This document shows positions 25,636 through 33,676 of a stretch of DNA of 64,000 nucleotides, piece after piece. Within the stretch, counting starts at the first letter, position 1. Each line of letters begins with the position of its first letter. The notes under the pieces were generated by a model. The model was not told where the DNA came from. It worked only from the letters and a program-made list of their open reading frames with translations, and ran no database searches. Origin of the DNA: Cryobacterium roopkundense (GTDB taxonomy: Bacteria > Actinomycetota > Actinomycetes > Actinomycetales > Microbacteriaceae). The stretch lies in contig NZ_JACHBQ010000001.1 of the NCBI RefSeq assembly GCF_014200405.1, positions 4,030,001-4,094,000 of the forward strand. Reading direction: 5' to 3'. The position numbers and the translations under genes are program-made.

Positions 25636-27296
25636 TTAGCCTGAATCCACCGATCGGGATCGAGATCTGACGGCGCGTTAAACCGAGAATGCCCATCTGA
25701 TCAGGTAAATTAGGACTTGTCAAGAGTTCAGATTTACCAACCAGAGGAGCATCTCGTAGATGCAAGTTTCCCACACCAACCGCGCCGTTTCTGCATCATT
25801 CACCGACCCGAATCTCGTGTCGTCGGCGGGCTTGGTCCCGATCATGAAATTAGCCGCCCGTGCGGGGTTGGCGACCTTGGCCGATCAGTGGCTGAGCGTC
25901 CCCACCGACAAGGGCGCCAACGCCGGTCTGAAAGTCACGTCTCTGGTCGGCGGCATGGTCGCCGGCGCGGACTCCATCGACGACCTCGCCATTCTTCGTC
26001 ACGGCGGCATGCGGAAAATCTTCAGCAACTGCTACGCGCCGTCAACGTTGGGGTCGTTTCTGCGCGCGTTCACGTTCGGTCACGTCCGGCAGCTCGACGC
26101 CGTCGCTTCCCGCTTCGTGCGGGGCCTGGCCGCGGAAACTCCGTTGCTCGTGCACGACACCGACGGCTACATGTTCCTCGACGTCGACGACACCATCATC
26201 GAAGTTCACGGCCACCAGAAGGAAGGCTCCGGCTACGGGTACTCCGGGGTGCGCGGCCTCAACGCGATCCTCGCGACAGTCAAGACGGACGTATCGGCGC
26301 CGATCATCATCGGCCAGCGACTCCGGCGCGGTGCCTGCGGATCACCGCGCGGCGCGGCCCGTCTGATCCGTGACGCCCTCGCCACGATCAAACGGCTCCG
26401 CGGAGCGGGAAAAGCACGCGTGCTCTTTCGTGCCGACTCAGCGTTCTACGGGCACGCCTCCATCAGCGCAGCCCTCAAAGCCGGCGCCGACGTTTCGGTC
26501 ACTGCCCGGATGGACCCCGCCATCAAACGAGCGATCGGAACGATCCCCGGCGCTGCCTGGACCGCAATTGAATACACCAACGCCATCTATGACGAAGGCA
26601 GCAAAACATGGATCAGTAACGCCGAAGTCGCCGAGGTCCCGTTCACCGCGTTCACCTCGCGCAAGAAGAGCGAGCACATCACCGGGCGCTTGGCCGTGCG
26701 GCGGATCCCGGAACTGAACAAGAAAAACCTCGACCAGCCAACCCTGTTCGACACCCACCGATTCCACGCCTTTTTCACCACCAGCACCCTCGACACCGTC
26801 ACCGCCGACAAAACCCACCGCGCCCACGCGGCGATCGAGCTCGTGAATTCCGACCTCAAAAGCAGCGCCCTGGCGCACCTACCCTCCGGTGTATTCACCG
26901 CCAACGCCGCCTGGCTGGTCATGGCCGTCATGGCGTTTAACCTCACCCGCGCCGCCGCGACGATCGCGGGAAACGGTCTCAGCCGATCGACCACCGCAAC
27001 GATCCGCCGGAAACTTGTCAGCGTCCCCGCACGAATCTCAACCTCGGCGCGGCGCGTGACATTGCACCTGCCCGAACACTGGCCTTGGGAGAAACCCTGG
27101 ACGGCCCTGTTCACAAAGAACTTCCGGCCCCAACAACCCGCCCCCACCTGACCAACCAGCCGACACCGACATCAACAGGAGCACCAGTGGAACACCCGGG
27201 CCGCGAGACCCGGACCACAACCACGCCCGAAACTCCGAAAGCTCGCCGAAACAAAATCAGGATCCGATCAGAGGTCGACCGGTGGATTCAGGCTAA
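25636..27296 (+). mobile_element. IS1380-family insertion sequence
   Basis: Inverted ends TTAGCCTGAATCCACCGATCG (25636-25656, first 20 of 21 bases shown here in part by TTAGCCTGAATCCACCG) and the complement at 27276-27296, differing at one position, enclose a single transposase gene. The 1.66 kb length fits IS1380. The right end overlaps the last codons of the IS110 transposase, so the element landed in the 3' end of that gene. The flanking bases do not give an obvious direct target duplication. Confidence 0.82.
25760..27151 (+). CDS. IS1380-family transposase
   Basis: A 463-residue DDE transposase. The family start (TDPNLVSSAGLVPIMKLA) is followed by HDTDGYMFLDVDDTIIEVHG with two acidic catalytic residues and YSGVRGLNAILAT; FRADSAFYGH contributes a further conserved Asp, and a late Glu-containing helix (AAIELVNSDLKSSALAHL) completes the set. 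Full length and intact. AGAGGAG lies upstream of the ATG. Expression may read from a promoter within the left end. Confidence 0.92.
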   Translation: MQVSHTNRAVSASFTDPNLVSSAGLVPIMKLAARAGLATLADQWLSVPTDKGANAGLKVTSLVGGMVAGADSIDDLAILRHGGMRKIFSNCYAPSTLGSFLRAFTFGHVRQLDAVASRFVRGLAAETPLLVHDTDGYMFLDVDDTIIEVHGHQKEGSGYGYSGVRGLNAILATVKTDVSAPIIIGQRLRRGACGSPRGAARLIRDALATIKRLRGAGKARVLFRADSAFYGHASISAALKAGADVSVTARMDPAIKRAIGTIPGAAWTAIEYTNAIYDEGSKTWISNAEVAEVPFTAFTSRKKSEHITGRLAVRRIPELNKKNLDQPTLFDTHRFHAFFTTSTLDTVTADKTHRAHAAIELVNSDLKSSALAHLPSGVFTANAAWLVMAVMAFNLTRAAATIAGNGLSRSTTATIRRKLVSVPARISTSARRVTLHLPEHWPWEKPWTALFTKNFRPQQPAPT

Positions 27297-28340
27297 GATG
27301 GTGTGGTTATCGAGGACGCGGAACAGGTGCCGGGCGATGTAGCGTTTCAGGACGCGTTGGATTTCTTTGGGTGTCTTGCCTTCCTTCGTCCGTTTCTCGA
27401 CGTAGGCGGCGGTCGCCGGGTCGTGGTGGTAGCGGTAGAACGTGGTGACCCAGATGGCGGTGTTGAGCGCCCGGTCGCCGCCGCGGTGCAGACGGTAGCG
27501 GATGGTGTTGCCCGATGACGCGGGGATGGGCGCGATGCCCGCGAAGCGGGCGAACGCGGCCTCGGAGCGGATGCGTCCCTGGTGCGACCACGACACGATC
27601 AGCTGCGCGGCGACGATCGCGCCGACGCCGTGCTCAAGCAGCAGGTAGGGGGCGAGGGCTTTCACGTGCTTGAGGAGGCCCTTCTCGTTCGCCGTGAGCT
27701 CGGCTTGACGGCTGAGGATCTCTCGCGCTTCGCGGGCAGCCTCGGCGCGGATGGTGACCATGCCGACGTCATCGTTTCGATGGGCGCGCCAGGCTGCGAC
27801 GACTTTGACTTGCTCGGCGGTGAGGGCCAGCCGAACGTCCAGGCCGAAACCGTACCCGCGCAGCAGCGCTGTGAGGCGGTTGTTGGAGGCGCTGTGGGCC
27901 TTCTTGAGGGCGGCGCGCGCGGTCAGTAGCACCGTCAAGGCTGCGTGGTGCCCAGCGTGGTTGCGGGGCGTGATGAGGTGCTCCATTGGCAGGGCGAGGG
28001 CGTAGCGGGCGGCGTGCTCGGCGTCGATGGGGTCGGTTTTGCCGGCCCGGCGAACGCCGCGCTTGGGCGGCCTGGTTTCGGTGACGCGCACGCCGGCGGC
28101 CGTCAGGAGGTCGCAGAACTGGGCTCCGTAGGACCCGGTGCCCTCCATGGCCACCAAAACCGGCCCCGTTGTTTCGCGTTCGATCCACGCCTGAGCCCGT
28201 TTGAGTCCGGGCGGAGTTGTCGGGAATGTTTGCGCGGTGCCGTGTTTCCCGCCCAGATGGTCGAGGGCGACCAGCGTGTGTGTTTTGGCATGGGTATCCA
28301 CCCCGATGACATAACTGAACTGCTGTGAGACCATGGTCAC
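27288..28340 (-). CDS. IS110-family transposase (DEDD/Ser recombinase), C-terminus altered by IS1380
   Basis: A 350-residue IS110 transposase. The RuvC-like DEDD domain is at the N-terminus (VIGVDTHAKTH, AMEGTGSYG, KTDPIDAEHAARYAL) and the Tnp_20 domain with the catalytic Ser is at the C-terminus (IAPIPASSGNTIRYRLHRGG). The GTG at 28340 has AAGGAG 5 nt upstream. The last codons and the TGA stop lie within the inverted end of the IS1380 element, so the native C-terminus has been exchanged for a few foreign residues; activity may survive because the core is complete. Confidence 0.88.
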   Translation of the reverse strand: MTMVSQQFSYVIGVDTHAKTHTLVALDHLGGKHGTAQTFPTTPPGLKRAQAWIERETTGPVLVAMEGTGSYGAQFCDLLTAAGVRVTETRPPKRGVRRAGKTDPIDAEHAARYALALPMEHLITPRNHAGHHAALTVLLTARAALKKAHSASNNRLTALLRGYGFGLDVRLALTAEQVKVVAAWRAHRNDDVGMVTIRAEAAREAREILSRQAELTANEKGLLKHVKALAPYLLLEHGVGAIVAAQLIVSWSHQGRIRSEAAFARFAGIAPIPASSGNTIRYRLHRGGDRALNTAIWVTTFYRYHHDPATAAYVEKRTKEGKTPKEIQRVLKRYIARHLFRVLDNHTILA

Positions 28341-28616
28341 GATAACTCCTTCGATGGGTGTTATGTCGTGCCGGTCTGGGGTTCCTCGGAGAACATCTCT
28401 GTAATGAGTCACGACCCTGTCGGGGGTACGGACAGGCTTCTAATCAAGTCACTCTGAGGGTCACAGGCCGGCCTCGATTCGATGCGTGGAGCGGACATGT
28501 CGAGACGAAGACACCTCCGTGAAGAGGGTCAGAGACCAAAAGAGTCACGCAACCCACACGAATCAAGACCAGCCTGCCAGCTGATAACCAGACCAGCTAT
28601 AACCATTACAGAGACA
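28341..28616 (-). ncRNA. Candidate IS110 bridge RNA region (left end)
   Basis: The 276-nt non-coding left end upstream of the transposase is where IS110 elements encode the bridge RNA that pairs with target and donor DNA. Structure is visible: an 11-bp inverted repeat (28396-28406 with 28604-28614) spans most of the region, and short hairpins occur inside, for example CCTGTC/GACAGG around a 9-nt loop and CCTC/GAGG around a 6-nt loop. The -10 half of the junction promoter (28605-28610) would start transcription at its 5' end. Guide loops were not assigned. Confidence 0.45.
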
Positions 28617-28618
28617 CG

Positions 28619-29372
28619 GGCCTCCGATGAGCGCGTAGGCGAAGTGGTTCACCGGATACTTCGTGAAGAAACCGCAGTAGCTCGAGCGCGTTTCGAATTG
28701 GGTGCGCAGGCTTTCCACGTAGTCGTTCACGCCGGTCCAGTCGGGGGCGAAACTGAGGGACGCCATGGCGGGATCGCGCCACAGCGACTCCAGATCCGGT
28801 GCGTTGGGATCGGCGGGAACGGTGAGGTTCACGTTCTGGATGTTGTAGGTGAAGGTGACGGCCGCGAGAGGATTCGAGGCGGCTAGGGATGTCAGCCCGT
28901 TCTGTACCTCGGCGACGATCGCGAGTACCTCGGCATCGGTGAATCGCAGGTCGGCGGTCGGGCCCTGAACAATGACGATTCCCGTGGAGACCGACCCCTC
29001 GAGGAACTCGCTCGTGGGCCCGGCGGCACCGACGGATCGCGCCTGGCCCGCGGGCGGTGCCTGGATGCACCCCGGCATGTTCCACGGCTCGCCGTCGCGC
29101 GGACGCGTCGCTTTGCTTTCCAGGTATCGGGCTGATTCGCGCAGCGCCAGGGCCGCTACGCCCAGACCTTCAGTCGCGGTCAATCCACCCGGCGCCCTGC
29201 CCGGAGAGAACCGTTCTGGCAGGTGCGCGTCGGCTTCTTCCGGTGGCACCGTCACGATCTGCACGCGCCCGTAGCGGTGTAGGGGGGGGGGGGTGCCGGG
29301 AGTCGAGCCGTCCTTCCCGTCGTGACCGAGGTCGAGTACCGCGCGTTCCGTCGTGTGTAAATCCCCGGCCAT
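28619..29372 (-). pseudogene. 5' half of the metallopeptidase-like gene split by IS110
   Basis: About 250 residues from an ATG at 29372 with AGGAG upstream. No signal peptide or membrane segment is visible. The C-terminal part reads NPLAAVTFTYNIQNVNLTVP, then FAPDWTGVNDYVESLRTQ and YPVNHFAYALIGGP, after which the sequence runs into the IS110 left end. The missing zinc-site half begins VVMDPANDGWGP at 25480. Together the two halves would form one protein of about 530 residues. The exact join cannot be rebuilt in frame from the two ends, so a small indel accompanied the insertion. A C12 tract lies near codon 28. Confidence 0.78.
29282..29293. repeat. Homopolymer of 12 G (C12 on the coding strand)
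   Basis: Twelve consecutive G on the plus strand, encoding three prolines plus flanking codons near the start of the split metallopeptidase-like gene. Such tracts change length by slippage and are also prone to sequencing error. Confidence 0.9.
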
Positions 29373-29533
29373 TGGCTTCTCCTGCTGTGTCAGTCGAATT
29401 TAGCTCGTAGCGATAGTGGCCCGGTATGGCGACCTTCACAACGGCCCGGAGGCGGGCCTGCGTGGCGGGTCCGGCGGGGTGAGGCCCGGAGCATCCCAGC
29501 GGATGGCCACACTCTCCCTGATGAGGCGTCGTG

Positions 29534-30019
29534 TCAAGCAGATTCCCTCCTGTCGGGCCGGGCGGCGCTTCCTCGGGGTGGTTTGCGCAGGGCGCCCAGA
29601 GCCCGATCGATTCGGGCGCGGATTTCGTGCACGGGGCAGGTGACCTCGTCGTAGTTCACGGTGCCGTCGCGCAGCAACTGCGCGGTGAGATGACTGACGA
29701 GCGTGAGTTGCGATCGCCGCATGAGGTCTGTGCCCTGCAACCACGGCGGTTCGAGAAACGTCGGTAGCACGTAGATCAGATCGTCTGCGTGCATGGTGCG
29801 CGCGACCGCTCCCACGGGGTCGAACTCGCGTTCGGCGGCCAGAACGACGAGGTCACGGGTGACGAGCACGCGATGCCCCTCGATTTCGAGGCAGTCCCGA
29901 AGTGCCTGTTCCACGAGCAGCGTTCGCCGTCGAGCTGCCGGTGTCTGACCCGCGCCCTGCAGCGCAAAGAAGGACCTGAGAATTTCGTCTATGTGAATCC
30001 GCGATTTTTTCATGGGCAC
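29534..30019 (-). CDS. Conserved hypothetical cytosolic protein
   Basis: A 161-residue soluble protein of no family I can name. It starts (M)PMKKSRIHIDEILRSFFALQG, with a helical N-terminus, and has a central RVLVTRDLVVLAAE and QGTDLMRRSQLTLVSHLTAQLL, suggesting an alpha/beta fold; the C-terminus is basic. No signal, membrane segment or metal cluster. The GTG at 30019 and an ATG at 30013 are both possible starts. It is divergent from the CPVC membrane protein gene, and the palindrome at 30059-30086 lies between them and could control both. Confidence 0.6.
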   Translation of the reverse strand: MPMKKSRIHIDEILRSFFALQGAGQTPAARRRTLLVEQALRDCLEIEGHRVLVTRDLVVLAAEREFDPVGAVARTMHADDLIYVLPTFLEPPWLQGTDLMRRSQLTLVSHLTAQLLRDGTVNYDEVTCPVHEIRARIDRALGALRKPPRGSAARPDRRESA

Positions 30020-30058
30020 ACGGTGTCACGAGCCACCGACATCGCGAGTTTGCCTGTC

Positions 30059-30086
30059 GTGCTTATACCCCATAGGGTATAAGCAC
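30059..30086. promoter_or_regulatory. CsoR/CstR-like operator palindrome
   Basis: Perfect 12-bp inverted repeat GTGCTTATACCC (30059-30070) and GGGTATAAGCAC (30075-30086) around a CATA spacer. The ATACCC-N4-GGGTAT core has the layout of operators bound by CsoR-family repressors, including the persulfide sensor CstR. It lies just upstream of a membrane protein and a rhodanese, targets typical of CstR. No csoR/cstR gene is present in the window. Confidence 0.6.
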
Positions 30087-30113
30087 TGCCACCGACACGA
30101 TGGGAACCCACGG

Positions 30114-30644
30114 ATGCCGAGCGCCACGACAGTCACGGAGACACGGCTTCGCCTCGCGCGGGAACTGCGTCGTTGGCCCGCGCGCCGCTGGTGGGTCGCC
30201 TTGGGCACTGCGCTGTTCACTGTGGTCTTCATCGCCGTTCCCACCGACCTCATCAACACGCCGTTCTTTGCCCGTGAGGTGGCGCCGACACCGTGGTCAT
30301 GGCCGGTGCTCCTCGTGAGCGCGATCCTGGCCGGGCTCGTGACGGCGACCTACCTCGCCCACCCCGACGGCGCCGCCCCCAGCCGCGCCGTCGGCCGGCT
30401 CGGCATGGCGGGCTGGGTGGTCACATTCTTCGCCGTAGGCTGCCCGGTGTGCAACAAGCTCGTGTTGCTGGCACTCGGCACGACAGGCGCTATGCAGTTC
30501 TTTGAGCCGGTGCAGCCGTACCTCGCTGCAGCATCGATTGGCCTCCTCGGCTGGGCGCTGTATGCCCGGCTCAGTAGGGAGAATTCCTGTCGCGTTGCCC
30601 CTGTGTCCCCACCCGTCCCCGTCCTGGAAGATAGCCGCTCATGA
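30114..30644 (+). CDS. Membrane protein with a CPVC motif
   Basis: A 176-residue membrane protein with about four hydrophobic segments (near residues 27-45, 62-80, 97-122 and 135-152). A CPVC motif (Cys110, Cys113) sits at the start of the third segment, suggesting thiol exchange, persulfide handling or metal binding. The ATG at 30114 is the first that follows the operator-like palindrome. The rhodanese lipoprotein gene overlaps its stop by 4 bp, so they are coupled. I do not recognise a named family; sulfur transfer across the membrane is an inference from context. Confidence 0.7.
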   Translation: MPSATTVTETRLRLARELRRWPARRWWVALGTALFTVVFIAVPTDLINTPFFAREVAPTPWSWPVLLVSAILAGLVTATYLAHPDGAAPSRAVGRLGMAGWVVTFFAVGCPVCNKLVLLALGTTGAMQFFEPVQPYLAAASIGLLGWALYARLSRENSCRVAPVSPPVPVLEDSRS

Positions 30645-31018
30645 AGAGAATGCTCGCCGTTCTCGTTCTCGCTCTGTCGGCCGCAGTGGGGCTCGCGGCA
30701 TGCTCGGCATCAGATGTCGCACCGGAGAGAGTCACGATCACGGCGGAGACCGTGGTGATCGACGTACGCACGTCCGCGGAGTACGCGGAAAGTCACCTTG
30801 AGGGTGCGATCAACATCGACGCGCAGTCCGATGCCTTCGACAGCCTCGTGTCAGCGCTGCCGGCCGACGGGGATTACGTCGTCTATTGCTCCACGGGAAA
30901 TCGATCCGGCGCCGCCGTCTCCCGCATGACGGAACTAGGGTTCACCACGCTGGCCGACGCGGGCGGCTTTGAGGAGGCATCCGCTTCAACCGGCCTGGCT
31001 ATCGTCGGCGCCCCGTAA
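30641..31018 (+). CDS. Rhodanese-domain lipoprotein
   Basis: A 125-residue exported lipoprotein. The signal peptide ends in the lipobox LAAC (Cys21). The rest is a single rhodanese domain: VVIDVRTSAEYAESHLEGAINI, then the active-site loop CSTGNRSG with the persulfide-forming Cys83 and downstream Arg. It would transfer sulfane sulfur outside the membrane. The ATGA overlap with the CPVC protein gene shows one transcription unit, both behind the CsoR/CstR-like palindrome. Confidence 0.87.
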   Translation: MKRMLAVLVLALSAAVGLAACSASDVAPERVTITAETVVIDVRTSAEYAESHLEGAINIDAQSDAFDSLVSALPADGDYVVYCSTGNRSGAAVSRMTELGFTTLADAGGFEEASASTGLAIVGAP

Positions 31019-31117
31019 AGCGGCGCCGCGCGACGAAAGCCTGCGCGACGACTTGGTAGCCTGAATCCGGGCGCGCTCGGCGCGACCGGCCGTTCCGCAC
31101 CGACCAAGGGTTGTCAC

Positions 31118-32089
31118 ATGCACCGCATCCGAGCAGTGAGTGCTTTTGTCGGGCGCTGGTTCGCCCTGATCGTGCTCGCGGCCGGCGGACTGGCCCTCGC
31201 CGTTCCCGGAGCCTTTTCCGGGATGACCGTCGCGATCCCCTGCCTGCTCTCCGTGATCATGCTCGGGATGGGGATGACCCTGCGGCCGGTGGATTTCGCC
31301 ATCGTCGCCAAGCGTCCCTGGCCGTTGCTGCTCGGAGTGGCCGCGCAGTACGTGGTGATGCCCCTGCTGGGGCTCGGCATTGCGGTGGCGCTCGACCTGT
31401 CGCCTCTGCTGACCGCCGGTATGATCCTGGTCGGCGCCTCGCCCGGCGGCACCGCCTCGAACGTGATGGTGTACCTGTCGAAGGGCGACACCGCGCTGTC
31501 CGTTGCGATGACCACGGTGTCCACCCTGCTCGCGCCCATTCTCACGCCGCTGCTCGTGCTGCTTCTGGCCCGGGAAATTCTGCCCGTCGATCCCGGGGCC
31601 CTCTTCATTTCCATCCTGCAGATCGTGCTCGTTCCGGTGCTCGCCGGGCTGCTCCTGCGGCTGTTCCTGCCGCGGCTGGTGGAGAAGCTCCTCGATGTGC
31701 TGCCGCTCGTTTCGGTTGCGGGTATAACGGTTGTCGTCATGGCGGTGGTTGCCGCAAGCTCGTCCACGCTGCTGTCGATCGGCATCCTCGTGGTGGTTGC
31801 GGTCGTGCTGCACAACTCCCTCGGGCTCACCCTCGGCTACCTGATCGGCAGAGTCTTCGGCCTGCCGATCGCGAGCCGTCGAGCCATCAGCATCGAGGTG
31901 GGCATGCAGAATTCCGGCCTCGCGGCGGCGCTCGCCGTGGCCCACTTCAACCCCGTTGCCGCCCTGCCGGCGGCGATCTTCTCGGTGTGGCACAACGTGT
32001 CTGGCTCCCTTCTGGCAAGCTACTGGTCCCGCCGGGCCCTGCCGGCAGACGCGACGCCCGCGCCGGAACTGAGCCGCACGTCGGCCTGA
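31118..32089 (+). CDS. BASS-family (bile acid:sodium symporter-like) transporter
   Basis: A 323-residue integral membrane protein with 9-10 hydrophobic segments. The motif GASPGGTASNVMVYLSKGD in the fourth/fifth segment and EVGMQNSGLAAALA near the C-terminal third are the two sodium-binding crossover regions of the BASS family. Bacterial members move pantoate, pyruvate, taurocholate or keto acids with Na+. AAGGG lies 7 nt before the ATG. It is 99 nt downstream of the rhodanese gene and may share its transcript. Convergent with the LuxR-type regulator. Confidence 0.87.
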   Translation: MHRIRAVSAFVGRWFALIVLAAGGLALAVPGAFSGMTVAIPCLLSVIMLGMGMTLRPVDFAIVAKRPWPLLLGVAAQYVVMPLLGLGIAVALDLSPLLTAGMILVGASPGGTASNVMVYLSKGDTALSVAMTTVSTLLAPILTPLLVLLLAREILPVDPGALFISILQIVLVPVLAGLLLRLFLPRLVEKLLDVLPLVSVAGITVVVMAVVAASSSTLLSIGILVVVAVVLHNSLGLTLGYLIGRVFGLPIASRRAISIEVGMQNSGLAAALAVAHFNPVAALPAAIFSVWHNVSGSLLASYWSRRALPADATPAPELSRTSA

Positions 32090-32106
32090 TGCCGGTGGGC
32101 CCGCGC

Positions 32107-32928
32107 TTAGTGGGCCAGAGAGGCGAGTTCGGCGCGGGTTGACGCGCCCACCTTTCGCAGCAGGTTGGCCACGTGGAACTTCACGGTATTTTCACTGATT
32201 AACAGTTCGGCGGCGATCGCCTTGTTGCGTGCGCCCGAGGCCACGAGCGCGAGCACCTCGCGCTCCCGGGGGCTGAGACCCCAGGCCGCTTCGGTGACAA
32301 CGGATGCCGCGGGCGGGTCGAGCGGCAAGGACACCGCCATCTCGGATCCCCATCCGGGCGTCGCCTGCACCTGAAGGTCCCCGTTCAGGGCGACGACCCG
32401 GGCCGACAGTTGGCGCACACTCGGCACCTCTGGGGTGAGGTCGCCGGGCCCGTCGTCGCGGATGCGGATCAAAAGGTTGCTTCCGTCGCAGTCCCACTGC
32501 ACCCGCACCTTCGCCACCCCGCTCTGCTCCACGAGCGCGAGCACGGCACCGCGCACGATCGCGCGCGCCTCGTGGGCCACCTCGCCAGGCAGGGCGCGTC
32601 CGTTCACCGGCGGCTCGATGAACTGCACGTCAAGGTCGCCGAAACGCACAAGCGGCCGCAGGTCGTCGCGGAGGCGTTCGAAGGCTCGCGCCACCGGCTC
32701 CTCGGTGAGCGAGCGGTCGAGGTCGCTCACCGCGCGCAGCGCCACCATGGCTGCCGCCGCGACGTCCGTGGCCACGTGGCGCGCCGCCTGGTCGCTCGTG
32801 GAGCCTGACCTCAGCACGGCGAGGAGCGATTCGAGCGTCGTGGCGTGGGCGTCAGTGAGGTCGGCGATGATCTTCGTTCGCTCCGCCGCGGCGACGCGCG
32901 AGTCCTGGGAAGGGATAGGGGAAGACAT
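32107..32928 (-). CDS. Histidine-kinase-like ATPase fused to a LuxR DNA-binding domain
   Basis: A 273-residue one-piece regulator. Residues 1-105 are helical, like a dimerisation region. Residues about 110-205 resemble a HATPase_c domain of NarL-type kinases, with the G1-like box IRDDGPGDL and G2-like GWGSEMAVSLPL. The N box is degenerate: where REALTNALKHA is expected, the sequence is VRGAVLALVEQSGVAK, without the Mg-binding Asn. The last 58 residues are a LuxR HTH (LSPREREVLALVASG, then NKAIAAELLISENTVKFHVANLLRK). There is no receiver domain and no H box. It is divergent from hxlB by 93 bp and probably controls hxlBA, sensing by ligand or nucleotide. Confidence 0.8.
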   Translation of the reverse strand: MSSPIPSQDSRVAAAERTKIIADLTDAHATTLESLLAVLRSGSTSDQAARHVATDVAAAAMVALRAVSDLDRSLTEEPVARAFERLRDDLRPLVRFGDLDVQFIEPPVNGRALPGEVAHEARAIVRGAVLALVEQSGVAKVRVQWDCDGSNLLIRIRDDGPGDLTPEVPSVRQLSARVVALNGDLQVQATPGWGSEMAVSLPLDPPAASVVTEAAWGLSPREREVLALVASGARNKAIAAELLISENTVKFHVANLLRKVGASTRAELASLAH

Positions 32929-32937
32929 GCCCCCACC

Positions 32938-32973
32938 CTACCCGATTCAGGGATTGACTATTCGAATGGGTAG
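32938..32973. promoter_or_regulatory. Candidate operator/promoter between the LuxR-fusion gene and hxlB
   Basis: CTACCCgATTC (32938-32948) and GAATGGGTAG (32964-32973) form an inverted repeat with one bulged base. TTGACT (32954-32959) lies between the arms as a possible -35 for hxlB; the -10 (GACTAG at 32977) is weak. Position suggests the site of the adjacent regulator. Confidence 0.4.
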
Positions 32974-33021
32974 TGTGACTAGCCGTTCGGCGGGCGGCAT
33001 TCCCGCCCGAAAGAGCAGAGG

Positions 33022-33624
33022 ATGGAAGACATGAACGCAACGACAACTACCCCGGTACGGGTCTCCGCCACGGATGCCCTGGGCACTATCGGCGCCGAAA
33101 ACGTGCACGTGGTCGACCAGCTGCGCGACACATCCGCTGGCACACTCGACGCCGCGGCCGAACGCCTGCAGCGGGCCGAGCGTGTGTTTGTGCTCGGCGC
33201 CGGGCGCTCCGGCCTGGCTCTGAAGATGACGGCGATGCGACTGATGCATCTCGGCCTCGACGTGCACGTGGTGGGCGAGGTGACCGCCCCCGCAATCACG
33301 CGCGGCGATGTGCTGCTCGTGGCGAGCGGCTCGGGAACGACGGGCGCCATTGTGCGGGCCGCCGAAATGGCGGCCACGGTGGGCGTGGGCATCGTGGCGC
33401 TCACCACGGACGGCGGCTCGCCGTTGGCCCGCCTCGCCGAGGTTACCGTGGTTATTCCGGCTGCGGCCAAGCAGGACCACGGCGGGCCGCTGTCGGAGCA
33501 GTATTCCGGCGGCTTGTTCGAGCAGAGCGTTCTCCTCGTCGGCGACGCACTCTTCCACACGCTGTGGAAAGCCTCCGGCGCCACGGCCGAGGAGCTGTGG
33601 CCCCGCCACGCCAACCTCGAGTAG
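33022..33624 (+). CDS. hxlB: 6-phospho-3-hexuloisomerase
   Basis: A 200-residue SIS-domain isomerase converting D-arabino-hex-3-ulose 6-phosphate to fructose 6-phosphate, the second step of formaldehyde fixation by the ribulose monophosphate pathway. The SIS elements are VFVLGAGRSGLALKMTAMRLMHLG, LLVASGSGTTGAIVRAAE and the C-terminal SVLLVGDALFH-like helix. Length fits PHI. Starts at 33022 and 33031 (both ATG) are both possible. hxlA follows 52 nt later, and the regulator at 32107-32928 is divergent. The pair may detoxify formaldehyde or feed ribulose 5-phosphate in reverse. Confidence 0.9.
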   Translation: MEDMNATTTTPVRVSATDALGTIGAENVHVVDQLRDTSAGTLDAAAERLQRAERVFVLGAGRSGLALKMTAMRLMHLGLDVHVVGEVTAPAITRGDVLLVASGSGTTGAIVRAAEMAATVGVGIVALTTDGGSPLARLAEVTVVIPAAAKQDHGGPLSEQYSGGLFEQSVLLVGDALFHTLWKASGATAEELWPRHANLE

Positions 33625-33676
33625 CCCCCCAGTTTCACCTTTTCACAACCACTCACACGATAGAAAGAAGATCCCC

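Larger units (their letters stand above)
25482..28616 (-). mobile_element. IS110-family element, interrupted by an IS1380 element
   Basis: Its transposase is at 27288-28340. The right end is placed at about 25482, where TTGACA (minus strand, 25495-25500) lies 13 nt from the end; the left end is at about 28616, where TGTAAT (28605-28610) lies 6 nt from the end. Joining the ends in a circle would set these as -35 and -10 boxes 17-19 nt apart, the known junction promoter of IS110 elements. Without the IS1380 insertion the length is about 1.47 kb, usual for the family. It split the metallopeptidase-like gene. No terminal inverted repeats or target duplication, as expected for IS110. Ends are accurate to a few bases. 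Confidence 0.75.

Noticed and set aside
27276..27296. Target-site duplication of the IS1380 element
   Set aside because: Flanking bases (TTAG and CTAA) are complementary, not direct repeats, so no duplication can be claimed.
25482..28616. CRISPR-like array because of short tandem repeats
   Set aside because: Repeats are 7 bp without spacers; no cas genes in the window.
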